Assembly (NCBI GenBank): GCA_033675545.1
Contig: JAWDGP010003382.1
Span: 48,501-112,500, forward strand
Source: Elysia crispata
Taxonomy: Eukaryota > Mollusca > Gastropoda > Plakobranchidae
Direction of reading: 5' to 3'
Length of the DNA stretch: 64,000 nt
The notes under the pieces were generated by a model. The model was given only the letters and a program-made list of their open reading frames with translations. It did not search any database and was not told the DNA's origin. Below, piece after piece: positions 1 to 13,500 of the stretch (its first letter is position 1; the number at the start of each line of letters is the position of its first letter). The translations under genes were made by a program, and so were the position numbers.

Positions 1-3000
1 TTTGTGCTCTCAGCTCACCTGAACTGATGCGACATCCTGAGCTCAACATTGATGTGAAGGAGCTTGGACCGCTGTTAGAAAACAATCTGATCGCTTATTT
101 GCGCAACCAGTGAGTGGAAAGTGAAGATATAAACCCCTTTAAGCTCCATACTAATTATTGGTTATCATTGTTTTGCTTGATGACAATCTTCATGAGGCAT
201 AATGATTTTCAATATCCAGAAAAAAATGTTTTTTTTTGGTAACTTCTTGTATCAAAAGACGCTGATGCCCATTGAACCTTACTCAATTTCAATATTTTGT
301 TTATAGTTATTATTAAAGTAACAGCCTAGATTGTGGAAATCTGTTACTTGTTATCAAAAATAATGGAGGTCACTTTGCTGCATAGAGAGAGACTGTTTGT
401 CTATTCGTTTTTAAGCTTTGCTTTTACTTATTTTATAAGAAGCATAGCCAAACTTTTTTGTTTTAATTGTTTATTTTTTGTCTCTTAGGTATTTGAGAAA
501 CATGAAGCAGAATATCACAGAATGGAGCCGCAACACTCTACGGTCAGATTTGAAGGTGGGTCACAGATTGATCCTGAAAGTCAACTAATCAGGCAAACCA
601 ATACCTTGAGAGAGACGAAGCTAGATGTTTGACAAAAAGTGTCATATTGCTGTATAAGGCTCTAAAAATATATATATAATTTATTTGGTTGTATATATGT
701 ATCAGTTTAATTGCTTCAGTTTGATGAATCTAAGAAGAAAAAAAACATATGTAATGAAAAATTAAAACAAGTGTTTACTTATACAAAGCTGAGCTGTTCC
801 TAATAACAATAAATAAAAATGTCAGACTGTGTGCCTGGGTCCGAAAATCTTGAGATACCAAACACTTTGGATTTAATTTGATCCTGTTTTTATTAGACCA
901 GAAATTCATGTGCAGAGACGATTATTTTTTTTTCATAAATAAAGCTTATGAACATTGGGGTGATTAAAGAACATGATAAATAGTCTGTGCAATTTTATAC
1001 TTCTTTACATTTTGCTCTATTAGGATTGGATGAAAGGAGAGGCACCCGACCAAGATGGTGATGGATTCTTCAACACTCAGCTCCCGGTTATCATATTTCA
1101 GATGATGGAGCAGAATGTGAGTGGTAACTGCAGCGTTTTGTAACAACTTTGATAGACAACGTCAGTTTTTGTTTAAGGCTAGTATAGATCCATAATTGTT
1201 TTATATGAAAGACAAATAGCTTTCAGTCTATAGTATTGAATTCGAATTAGGGAAGGAGTGTGGTACACTTTTTGAAATTTCTTTGAACCTTTTGGGTATC
1301 AGCGCATTTTAAGAATTTGGTAGTAAGTTTATGTATATATGAAAGTATGAGCAATTGAATTCAAATCTATATGAGTTACATAAAGTGACAAATCAGATGG
1401 TCTTTATGCATTTCTCTTACAGTTTTAGATCAATGAAGTCTGAATTAAAGCTGCAATGACCACAAAATGTTGGCTTGTTCTTTTGAGGTATCAGAGCAGT
1501 TGTATTCATTCAGAGTCAAATTTGAAGGAGAATCTGTATAGGATTATTGAGAGAAAAAAGTTAATTAATGATGTAGATTCTTTTTTTTTTTAAGTTAAAT
1601 ACAGCAAGGAATGATAAGCTGTTTTATTTCATCTTTACAAAAAGCCTTAAAATAGAACTTTTGCGTATGGCTTGGAAACCATCATTGTGATAAAAAGGTT
1701 CAAAATTAATTATGCATAGTAAAATTTTTTTCAGCTTCAAGTTGCTAACATAATTGGCCAGGATTTAGTGAAAAAAGTTCTGGAACTTTTTGCTGAAGAG
1801 CTCAAGAGGTTCGCTCAAGAATATAGAGGTTTGTGCCCCTTGGGAGCTTTTTTGGTTTATGATTATTTTTTTTTCATCAATATTATGTTAGAAATCAAAT
1901 AAATATAGCGGAAACTCAAAGACAGAAGTCTGATTATTTGAACTTGTAAACTGAATTTTGCAAGAGAAAGGTGTTTTTTTTTTTTTACTCTTTGGCCTTG
2001 TCAGAGTCTGATTTCAAAGTCTCTTAATTGGAAGTCAATACCACCCCATAAGGCATTACAAAACTAAAGACTGATCAATTGGTGAAGAAAGGCAGGAAAG
2101 ATACACTAAGGAATGTCAGTAGTAACATTGATTGATACTGGTAACACTGTGTGACACATTTTTCATGACGTAGGGGCATATAATTCATACACTTTTTTTA
2201 GTTTTAATTCTGTCTGCATTGGTTCCAGTTTTTCTGGTTGATTCTTTTACCTTTAGAAACCGAGTCAATCTCTAAAAGATTTTTAAAAAATAAGAATATA
2301 TATTTTTTAGCCCAAGAAATCAAAATCATTGCTTAAAGAAGAGGAAACATGATAACGTAATCTGAAGGACTTGAAAGGAAATGTTTTAATTAATCCCACA
2401 TTTTGAAAAAATACTCCTCACCAATAGCATTCATCATAAGATTCAAGATTTCAACTGCTCACTTCAAAATGTAAATGAAAAATTATTCACTGGCAGATCC
2501 ACTCTCACATATATGCTCCACAAAATAAAGAAAATCTTGGACATTTTCTTGTCTGCCAGCCTGGCAATTCACTACGTACAATAATTTTCTCTTCTCATTC
2601 CTACTCCTTCAACCTCCTTTTCCTTACCTGCCTTTGTCACTTTATTTATCAGTGGAGTTGCAAGCATTCGATGAGAGACACCAAGTGGACAGGCACATTC
2701 CCCAGTATTTTGTTCATTACATGGTGAGTGAGACATGAGCTATGATTCTGTCGTAGTAAATATAAATTACTTAACTTCCCCTAAGCCTCTTTTTAGCCCT
2801 ACAAGGAGATAATCTTAAAGTAGTGACTGAACAAACTTAGAGGGTGAGGTTGAATTGCTATATGAAAATCTGTTGATGACTTAGAAAAACTAAACCTGTT
2901 CAATAGCATACCAACTAAAGACCAGTCTCATTTAGCTTTGTGGAGCGAGTTTTGATAACAGCAATTGAGGCATTATGTTAGAGCACCATTTAGTTGCGCT

Positions 3001-6000
3001 GCCGGACTCTCTGCACAAGGTTCATGTTACCTTGGGTTAAACACGCCTGAATAGGAAAGCTGGCAGCCTCCTTTGGTAGCATTTTCTGTCTGCAGTAAAT
3101 TTGTTTCTATTTCGTGTGTCATTATTTAATATTTTATTGCCTTAATAATTTCCTTTTTTTTTGGTATTTTTTTATTTCTCTTAAAAGTTTTAACTTTTCT
3201 TCTACTTGTATTGTTTTCTATAATTTATAGCTATGTTACATAAAAAATCAAGTTTTAAATAACTCAAGCTTATAACAAATAGATTGTTACTGTTTAAATT
3301 AAGGTATCTTTCAATTTATATTCACAGCTGAATTGTTCAGTGGTCGTTCATATATGGTTACCGCATGTCCTGGTCATGACATAGTAATCCCAATCAAGTG
3401 AGGGCTGAATTAAGTGATATGCCATCAGACAGCCATGAGATTACTTTTTCCAATTTTATTTCAATCTCTTTTTTACCTGCATGTAACTTTTTAGAATGTA
3501 TGCTCAGCCAAGAATCTCCCACTGCCTCTTCTATCAGGGTTCTTGTTTTTTTTTTCTGGACTCAATCATAGCTTTTTCTGTTTTTAACATCATCTAGATT
3601 GCTAATGCGAACAACTGCCTGGCTTTTGGCGAATATATGAAGGAGCTGAGAAAACGTTATGTCAAGAACGAATATGAAGAGGAGGCAGAGGTTGATGAGG
3701 ATGGAGAAGAGGGTGGTCAGATTAGGCGAGACCCCTTCCAACAACTGACTGATCGCTTTCTGGTGCTGGCTAAGTACTGGTGAGCAATGCTGTGCATTAT
3801 TTAAATTAAGCGATTTGTTTCATTTTTTCTTTGTTTGAAATAGCCTGCCCACAACAAAGTTCTATAAGACTGCATCAAATATCTCCTGTCCAACACAGTT
3901 AAAATGATGAGGCCATAAACTCACCTACAGAGCACTCTGGTTTTAAACTGTGGTTTCTCTGTGCCTCTCAGTTTGGGTTGAAGACTTAGTCAGACTTTGC
4001 ATCAATACTATTCAGAAATATAGTCAAAGTGACTCTGATTAGAGCTTTAGATTGTAAGTGATTACAAACCAAATACAATAAATATTGAACTGAATGTATA
4101 TAATCTTTTTCAACCTAAGAGAAATCTTTCTATTTCCTAATTAAAATCTGTGTGATCAAAGCGATCCATTTACTTTTGATTATCATTGTCATTAGAGATA
4201 AGAAGGTATTTTTTTCTAATCCGAGAATTTACAGAGTAAATAACATGGCATCTCTATAGTACATTATTGTTTATTAAAGGTATGGCCACTATCTTTCCTC
4301 ATATTGTCCAGTTGTGAAGTGATTCTTGAGGAGGTTTTCAGAGACTTACAAGAGAATAAATGTCTCAACGAACTCTTCACTAGGGCATGGTAAGTTTGAA
4401 TAAAATAAGAAAACAATGAAATTTGTAAAGCTTTTATCATGAGAGAGCATAAAATGATATTACTCATATATCGTGGTTTTAAAATCATTTATTTCTGTTG
4501 GTTTAATTCTTCACTTTATATAGCTGCATAGGAAAAGTACATGTCCAAAATCTTACATTCAGATTTACGTCTGTTTTATTCCTAAGCAGTTATATATTCA
4601 AATAGTATTTTGCATCAGGATATGAGGCTTTCATCTAATATTTAAGTTAACAATCTACAGACAACATGAAAAAACCATATAGGCATCTATATTGATACAC
4701 AAGCAAAGAAAAGATAAATGCATTATTGACACCTTAAGATCTGTCTAAATTATGTAGACTTAAAAGCCGTGAAATTGGAGGTCAAAATAATTTTTTTACT
4801 TCACTGATATATCCCAACATTAAGGCATACTTTAATCACAATTTCTTTACAGACAGTGTCCAAAATATTTTTTATGCTATTTAATTTAAATAAAAATCCT
4901 TGAGCTTAAGTATACTGAGCAACTTGTTTTGATCTGATTTTTTTCTTTACCAAAGATGACTAAAGATGATTAATAATCCTCTGGAAGAAGGAAAAAGTCC
5001 TCTTCTCTTTAATGCCATTGGAAAATAAAGTTATCGATTTTTTCATCCTTAGAAATAAATGATATCATGTCGCATCAAAACCTTTCTTGCCATGTGCTTT
5101 GTTGAAAAACTATCAATTTTAACCTTGTGTTTCCTTATTCTTGGCCAGGATGTCTCACTCTAACGGAGTGGAAACCATCATTGCCACATGGGATGACTAC
5201 CACAAGGACTTCCTTCACTTGAAGCCAACCATGTTTGAGATTTTGTTGTCACGCGGCCAAGACCGTATTGTCGTGGAATATGTCAAAGCTCTGCTGTCGA
5301 GGTCAGTGATGAAATGTACCTGAATGATGCAAACCATTGTAGGAACTTCAGTTAGCAACCAGTAGATTTTTGGAAAAGAAGATAATATCAGAGCTTTTTT
5401 TATTAGGGTTAGTTTACAAAGAGAAAATGAACAAATGCCTTTGAAATTAATGTCACATGAGAGGGGTAGCATTCTTTAGAAGATTACTGGAATTATTATA
5501 TTTTTGTCGTGGTAAAATTTTAAATTGTTACATCTTTTACTACTTTTAGAGGCCTTTGGTGACTTTCATGGCTTCTTTCAAGAGCAAAAAAGACAAGAGG
5601 TTTAATAATGAGACCAAATATTTACATCAAGAAATGTTAACTGTGTCTTTTCTTTTTTTATATCATTGCAGAAAATTGTCCTTCAAAAATTATGAGGAAA
5701 GAAAACTATCAGCAGAGAAAATTTGTGCAGAGGCTGAACAAATGAAGCTCCAGTTTCAAGAAATGTCGCCTAAACTGGTAAAATTAGGAATAGGGAGATC
5801 TTGTTTTCAGAGAAACATCAATCTTGTTTGGCTGCTTATCAATACTTTTCTTGAAAAAAAAAAGGAAAATGAATATTTCATTAAAGTTCTAGCAATCCCG
5901 TTGAAAAGCTTTCCTTTTATTTGAATAGTGCATTAATCTCATATGATTTTAACATACTGTTTATTTATTTCTTTATTAGAGCAAGAAGACATGCAATCAT

Positions 6001-7772
6001 GCTTGTATCATACTGTTTTTATTATCCTAGCCTTGTCATGATCTTATAACATTTACTGACTCTAGATGTCATGATGTGGTTTTTTCAACTTTGCAATATC
6101 AGTGCTTAAGCCTAGAAAATCAAATATTTCAAAGGAAATGCCTTTGCCTGTTGCGTTACTTATGAAAGCCTAAAGATTTTTTTTTACCCTTTCAAATGTC
6201 TTCTTTCACTTTTAAGCTTGAAAGGGACTTAGTCAATGTTAAAAAAAATATTAGTTTCTTCAACTTCTACATCTTCAAATTTCTCAGGATGTTAGCAAGT
6301 TTGATGTGCTCCCAGCCATGGCCGAGGGTTTGAAACTCAAGGACAGCTCCATGTTGTCTCTAGAAATCATGGTATGTGCAGTATAATTATTGAAATATTT
6401 TATAACAGTATTTTTACCATGAGAAAATGATTTTAAAACAAAAGCTTATTGGAACATGAGTGTTTTGTGCAAGGATTATGCATGTGATTTTTGTGCCTGT
6501 GTAGTCAAGAAAAATGGAAAGGCTTTCATATTGCAAAAATTTCTTTTACATCAGAATATATTATCATTGAACACATTGGATGTAGTGAAGAGCCCAATGT
6601 TTAGTTTTACATTTTCTCTTCATTTATATTACATAATAAGTGTTCCAATAAGTATCCGTGAAATTACAATCCTTAATTTGGATATTCATTTACTGTTTTC
6701 AAATAGATTTTACTTCAATATGCATGAATCTGATAAATTTGGTATATATAGTTACATATATATACTGTATTATACAAATTATTCTAAAAGACTTTGTAAC
6801 TTCAGAATAAAAAAAAATAAACAAAATTATTATCTTTTGTAGCATTGGGACACTGTTTACACCTCAGACTTTAGAGCACTCTTTTTCAATTGGCTCATTA
6901 ACAGTCTATTCACTTTACAACACCACTGCTTCAACATTCACAAACACTGCTTTCTTGGAAAAAAGTATGTTCAAAATTTCAAGAACAATGAGGAATGGGT
7001 CAAATGATAAATTGCTGCTTAAAATGATTTATTTGTTGCTCACAACAAGAGTCCCTTTTTTTCAATCATATACTTGTGTTTTTGCAGGGTTTTGCCCAGA
7101 AGTATCCTGATATTCGTATGGAGCAGCTAGTCAACTTTATTCTGTGCCGTGGAGACATCAGTCGCTCTGATGCGAAACAGGTTAGAAGGATACTATCAAG
7201 TAATTTGATGAGATGATACAGTTTATCATATCCATAGTAATCGAGTCAAGTTCACATAAATTCTTTTGAAATGATTGTAATTCATTGTCGTTTAGGCTCA
7301 TTTTCTATTATCGTAAAAGTTGATCAGTTTCTTTGCTTTAACTTAAATCAAATTTTGGATAATGCAAATTGCATTTGATTTTCATCACCTATGAAAGTTA
7401 AGAAAATGTATTGCATGGCAATGACTGGTCTCTAATTTAAAAAGCTTTTTGGGATAAAACATTTGTTCTAGTTCATGGAAATATTTCAACATCTGCAATT
7501 ACTATTTTACAAAGTATGATTCGCTTGAATAAATTTGATCAATTTACCCAATTTCAAGGTAAACTTTAAAGCCATACTGACCTATGTTTTTTCAACAAAT
7601 TTCTTGTCTAGATATATTACGGAATCTGGTTCAAAAATACTGGTAACTGCATATAAATCCTTCCTTTTTTTTTATCCTTATCTACCAGCTGGCACTCGAT
7701 ACCTTGGGAGAAGATGACCCAAACATCTCCAAGCCTAAAGGCATCTTCACAGAGATAGCATTGTCTGGTTAA
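1..7772 (+). CDS. EXOC3: Exocyst complex component 3 (Sec6), C-terminal half
   Basis: Subunit of the octameric exocyst, which tethers secretory vesicles to the plasma membrane before SNARE fusion. Spliced exons that I read in one continuous frame: 1-109 (an acceptor-like CAG ends at 13, so the exon may start at 14), 489-555, 1024-1116, 1735-1828, 2653-2723, 3598-3779, 4312-4389, 5149-5301, 5672-5777, 6288-6371, 7088-7180 and 7689-7772 (TAA at 7770). All introns are GT/AG and all phases join. This gives about 403 residues, against roughly 745 for the human protein, so the N-terminal half lies left of the window. Landmarks shared with animal Sec6 from memory are FQMMEQNLQVA, the YMIANANNC stretch, VVEYVKALL, AEQMKLQF, and KYPDIR followed by RGDISRSDAKQ. 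A short acidic insert (EEEAEVDEDGEEGG) lies in exon 3598-3779. The whole fold is helical bundle, with no catalytic site expected. Identity is firm; the left boundary is open. Confidence 0.93.
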
Positions 7773-7784
7773 CGTCATCAACTG

Positions 7785-8130
7785 AGAAGGGCAGATTTGT
7801 CCATGAAAGAGAAATTGTCAAGTAAGGGAGAACAGCAGGAGGCACCGACCATGTGAAAGTAAAACCAGTTTTATGCCATAAAGAATTAATGAGGAGAGAA
7901 ATATGTGATAGATCCCAGGATGGATGAAATAAAGTTGAAGTTAAAATAATTGAAGACAAGGTGGAAAGGGCAGATTTGTTTGTGAAAGAATAATTGTCAA
8001 ACTAGGGAGAACAATAGGAGGTATTCACAATGTGAAAGTAGAACCAGTTTAATACCCTAAAGAATAAATGATCCTTATGTTCGTAAGGCGAGAAATATGT
8101 GATAATTCGAAGGATAGATGAATGTTCGTA
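7785..8130. repeat. Diverged tandem duplication in EXOC3 3' UTR
   Basis: Two copies of a block of about 170-180 bp lie directly behind the EXOC3 stop. The first begins near 7788 (GGGCAGATTTGT) and the second near 7967. Shared stretches include GTGAAAGTA.AACCAGTTT and GAGAAATATGTGATA. Copies differ at many positions, so the duplication is not recent. Confidence 0.75.
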
Positions 8131-8224
8131 ATAAATTTCATAAAGGATATGTATCTTTAGATTGCATTTCATCGTTTGTCTCAAGATTTTCTCTTGTTTT
8201 ATTCTCATTTTAATGTACAGTGTG

Positions 8225-8240
8225 AATAAATAGGAATAAA
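8225..8240 (+). promoter_or_regulatory. Candidate EXOC3 polyadenylation signals
   Basis: Two AATAAA hexamers (8225-8230 and 8235-8240) lie about 455 bases after the EXOC3 stop, beyond the duplicated block. This is the first clear pair downstream. No cleavage site can be proven without transcript data. Confidence 0.45.
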
Positions 8241-10133
8241 ACTTGAATTATTAGAAATGCCTGTCCTGAGGTGATAAATTAGAAAAAAAAGATACATACA
8301 TCTACATACAAATGGTTTTGCTTCTGAGTGTATGAAATAGTTTTTAATCTCAAATATGAACTGAATGGATTCACTTCGCAAACTTTTTCAAACATGAATA
8401 ATGAAGTACCTTGAAATTTTCCTGGTTGTTAGTTTAAATAACTTTTATCCATATTTTCACAACCAACAGGTTTTGTTTAACGTTTATTTCAACAATACAA
8501 ATTTGAACTATTGAAATATATTTTGTGGACATGCTCTTCACACAGATGATTGCTCACTGGTAGGAATTGTGACAGTAGCAGGAACTGAGCTTGATTTTTT
8601 TTCTCTCAGAAGAATTGAAACTTCCAGTACTAAGTTATACACACAGCATTTAACACTTCTAAGAAGAAAATCTCTAAAGCCTTATTTTGCTCTTAATAAA
8701 ATCCATTAGACATGCCCATTCATCCCTTAACAACTGGAGGATAAAAGGGTCAGTCTTAAGTGAGGATTATTTTTCAGAATTTTACTCTCAATATCTAACA
8801 AGAACAGGACTGTCCAAATTCTTCTTATTTCATTTCTTTACTTTTAAGATATTCTTGTTCTATATGATTAGCTGTACATTTTGTAGAAGCAATAACTATG
8901 CTTTGTAATGGGAAAATGGCACAACAACTGTCTATCCTTTTCTTTGTTAAGCAAGTTGTGATAGTCAATAAAACACAATTGTTAAATTTTTTTTAACTAC
9001 CATTATTTTATCACTAATAAACGTACATTAAAATATTTATAGCCTTTATATTGGTATAAATGAGCGTGTCTGCACTTTCTGGCTACGCTTTTTTCTCAGA
9101 GAAATTTAGTTTATTTTAAGTCTGTATGAATTGAAAGTTTGAAAAATTAATTGAAATGCTAATAAATCATGGAGCTAACAATTTAATGATATTTAGCTTT
9201 GAACAAGCAAATCCATTATCCTAAGTTTACTACATTATGCCACAAAGTGAAATGCATTTTTAGTCATAATATTTTCTACTCTGAAAAATCACATAACATA
9301 CGCTTTATGTGGAAATTCTTTTCATTTCAATAATTCAATTGTGAATATGGAAATATTATCAGTAAATATCTATTTATTTATTTTAAATGATTTTAATGTA
9401 AGGTTCATCAAATAAAAACAACAAATATGACTTGATTGAAATGTTCTTTGGTTTATTGTTTGACCATTCTGTGCGATATGAATGACAAATCTGTGATTGG
9501 GGTGTTTATTAATATGGAATGATTTGTCTGTGGCAAAACAAAAAGGTGCAAAATAATTTTAAAATACATAAGGTCTCTTGCGTTTCATTCATCTTATTCC
9601 TAGTCAGTTTTGGTGGGTGAAATTACACAATTCACTTCCACTTGTACATCTAAGAGCCCATGAAATATTTGCTGCTGTCAAACTTAGTCACAGGTCTGGA
9701 GCAATTGATTGTCTTCAGTGTTACTCAAATTCTTTGATTAGTTTTTTTGTCCCTTAAGTTTCTCAATGGACCATTATTATAGATACACACACACACACCC
9801 ACAACTACACCCACACATTCAGATTTTCTCTCTGTTTCATAATTTGGTACAAATGACAAGATTGAATGATACATTATAAGGCACTGAGTAACAAAAGAAA
9901 AAAAATCATGTCATAATTCACATTCTCAAAGCTTCCCTTACAATGTCTTATTTAAGTTCATTATCACTCCTTGATGTGTACATCAAATACCAACTACATG
10001 CTTCAATATTTGATTCAAACAGAAATCACAACAATTGTACTTTCAGTGTAACTCATCATAATTTGAATGACAGCATCAAAAGGGTCTCTTCAGTCTGATA
10101 TACATCTAGGACTAGTAGAAACTCACTCAGAAC
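8241..10133. other. Intergenic spacer between convergent EXOC3 and BLOC1S5
   Basis: AT-rich sequence with no convincing coding exon on either strand. It contains a short CA tract near 9785-9799. TTTATT at 9452-9457 and 9505-9510 would serve as AATAAA for the minus-strand BLOC1S5 transcript. I see nothing else that I can name. Confidence 0.5.
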
Positions 10134-10297
10134 ATGTTCTGTAAATTAAGGTTTGATTGGTATAATCCAACAAAATTCACTTCTGACTATTTTCTGCAAA
10201 TTAACTTCCCCTTTAATGTTCTGTAAATTAAGGTTTGATTGGTATAATCCAACAAAGTTCACTTCTGACTATTTTCTGCAAATTAACTTCCCCTATA
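10134..10297. repeat. 82-bp tandem duplication
   Basis: Two copies of an 82-bp unit, 10134-10215 and 10216-10297, each beginning ATGTTCTGTAAATTAAGG. They are almost identical (one visible change, AACAAAATT versus AACAAAGTT), which points to a recent duplication. It sits in the presumed 3' UTR or downstream flank of BLOC1S5. Confidence 0.9.
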
Positions 10298-10541
10298 CCA
10301 CACATGGAATAGCTAAAAAGATAAGACTGCTAACTCATTCCACAATGTGGTTCCAATGTACAAAAGAAGAACTTTGTTGGTCTTAAGTATTCCACCACCA
10401 AGTATGGAAACTTCATATTAGAAGCTACTTTGTTTGACTTGATTAGATGGGAAACACATCAGCAACCCTTTCCTAATAAACAATAACAAATACCATAGTT
10501 TCAGTCAACCTTGATCACAGCCAGACATTATCCCGTCCACA

Positions 10542-13500
10542 TTATAAGACCCTCCCTACTGCCCCTTGGTTCAGCTTTTCCTCCAGGTCCGCGTAGTGCC
10601 TCCGCAGGTCATCAGCCCTGACCTCAAACTCCCCGTCTGCATGTTTCCGCCTAGCCTGTGTCTGGTTCTCCGTGAAGTCTTTCCATTCCTGCAAGCGCCG
10701 TGCCCGCTCCTGCCCCAACCAACCCATCTGGAAAGTTGGATGAAAATATAACATTATTGCCAGATTGCTTTATACATGGTACAGGCGACTGCATTTACCT
10801 TTTTAAAAAAAATGGCTTTTTTTACCTCTCAAACGATTATCTTGTTCAGAACAAGTTAAAAATTTGTTATGACTAGAAGTCCAATATATCCAGATTAATG
10901 ATTTACAGCTATGGCCTCATCCTTTCATGTATTTTAAGTAGTAAAGTAGGATTTATAGAAAACTCTTTTTGTATCACATCGAAAGGAAGGTATAGGTTGA
11001 CATTCTTGTCTTTTACCTTATAGTTAAGGGTTAAAATGTTAAGATGTGAGGAGAATTATGACAATGCTAGCCAGTCCAGCAAATAGAGGACTCGGTCAAT
11101 TTCTATATCATTATGCAAATTAAAATCTAAATCAATATCATGCCGTTCTCTTTTTCATAGCATGTTGGATATCATCCTTTTTTTTTAAATCTGACTTGAG
11201 AAAGAAAAAAATCTTTTTGTGCTTGCAAAGTTACCAAAAACTATAAATTCTATTTCATGAGTATCTCATGTTTAAAAGTCAAATTGCATGTATTAAAAGA
11301 TGAACTCAAGCGGCACTCAATAAAAAGGCTGTGTTTCTATGGAAGCAACACTTGAACAAGCTGTGTTTCTATGGAAGCAACACTTGAACAAGCTGAGTTT
11401 CTATGGAAGCAACACTTGAACAAGCTGTGTTTCTATGGAAGCAACACTTGAACAAGCTGTGTTTCTATGGAAACAACACTTGAACAAGCTGTGTTTCTAT
11501 GGAAGCAACACTTGAACAAAGAATGTAATGAACTAGAAAAAAGCAGGCAAGGTAGAATAGAACTTTTCACCGCAAAAATCTGATCAAAGATCACTCTAGC
11601 TCTGTGACAAAATAATAAAAAATGAAAATGAGAAAATGAAACAATTACCAACTTTGATAAATATTAGGTGATAGTGGTAAATATATGTATAAATTTTCCC
11701 GTTTAAAAAAATTTTTTGGCCTTTATTTTCACACAGTTAAATAAGTATTATGAAGGATTCATTTACAGTTAAAGAAAGAGTGAAAGTCCTTAATTTTTTT
11801 TTTTACTTCTAGTGTATTTCTTTGTAAATGAGTTTTACAGCAGTTTTACTGGAGTTTGATGTATTCGAAAATCATAACAAACCTTTTTATCTGCCTCATC
11901 TTGTAAAATTCTCTGGCATGATTTACTGGCTTTCTCCACTGTGAACATTTAATATAAAATTTATTCAAAATATTTCTTTTCAGCTAATCCTATTAAGTCA
12001 AAACCATCGAAACAAAAAAAAATAGAGAGAAAGTGAGGATAATACGGCAAAAGACAAAAAAGGAGGACTGGGAAAAGTTACAAGAAGGAAATATTTCTTT
12101 CCGAAAGAGTATACTATACCAAGTATTCTAAACATTCAAAATATTTTAAACCTCTCTAGGCTTTGCTGCTATGGAGAAAGATATTACATAATCTAAAGGA
12201 AAAGCTCGAACAGGCTTATAACAGATTAATTCCTAATTATTACACTAATGACAACTCAAATTCATGGGTAACTTAAATCCATTTTTTTATATCAATGTTA
12301 TTTTCGTATTACATGTATTTCTTAACTGTACGATGTAAGTGTATTGGGTTCCTGGACTTGAATACATAGACATGAAATTTCATCTGCAACTGTTCGAAAG
12401 ACAATCAATATCAAGTGCTTTCATGATCATATTTGTCTGAAAGGTCCTTGCAAGATTGTACATGTACAGTCAAAGCTCTACTAAACTAAAATCATAAATA
12501 ACATTAACAAGTTAGGTTAAAGACCAACAGGACCAACTGCTGCTTGAAAAACAATTTGTGTTTTGTATTCTGTATGTGTGAGTGTGGTGGGGCTGGGGGT
12601 TAAGCAAACATTTTACTGTCTTTGTAATATTATATAATAATAAGAGTGCATAGTTTAATTTTTCAATTTACCTGCTTCTTTCACTTTTTGTATGTTGTCC
12701 TCCAAGCCTTGTTGTGTAGAGGGATAAACTCGCTCTGTGCAGTCTTTCACCCACTCTAAACTGCGAGACAGGGATAAGGTTTCATCTCGCTTCTCCTGTA
12801 GTGGAAAATATTGAGGAAAGTGATGAGAGTTGTAAATATTAAAAGAACAGTGCAGTATGATTATTTCCAAGGCTTCAAATATAGACTTTAAATTAAAAGA
12901 AAATGGAATTATCAGGATAGAAAGGGAATGTTAAAAAAAAAAAGTTTAAATCTTTCATGTTGTAAATGAGCTTAAACTTTCGTGTTTCTCCCCAAATCAG
13001 CTAAATCTAACTAGAAGCCATTGGTTCATTTACAGTGCGTGTGCACTGTTCTCCTCCTGACGAAGTCCAAGAACTATGCACACCTTATCCCTTACAGATC
13101 ATTTCTTTTCCCAGCTTCCTCCCTTTCTATCACTTATCATTACACACTACATATTTTTGTGTTATGTAGGTGGGCAGAACAAACACATAGGAAACGCTCA
13201 GAACAGTTCTTTATAGCTAAGAACATTGTACTTCAGTAAAACAAAAAAAAATTGTACTGGCGACATTGAATTAACAGTATCCAGTTTTATGACTTCCACC
13301 TAATTGATAATTTTTTTGTATAACTTAAAGAGACAAACTGTTGATTAAAGTCATCAAGTTTGAATCTATCTATAATTTGAATTGTTTGGATATGATTGTA
13401 TTCTATTGACCAGTTTAAAAATTAATATCCTGGATGAGGAATCCTAAACCTAGCCTACAAAAAAAAAGTGGACAGTGCGTTTTCATTTCAAAACTTAAAA

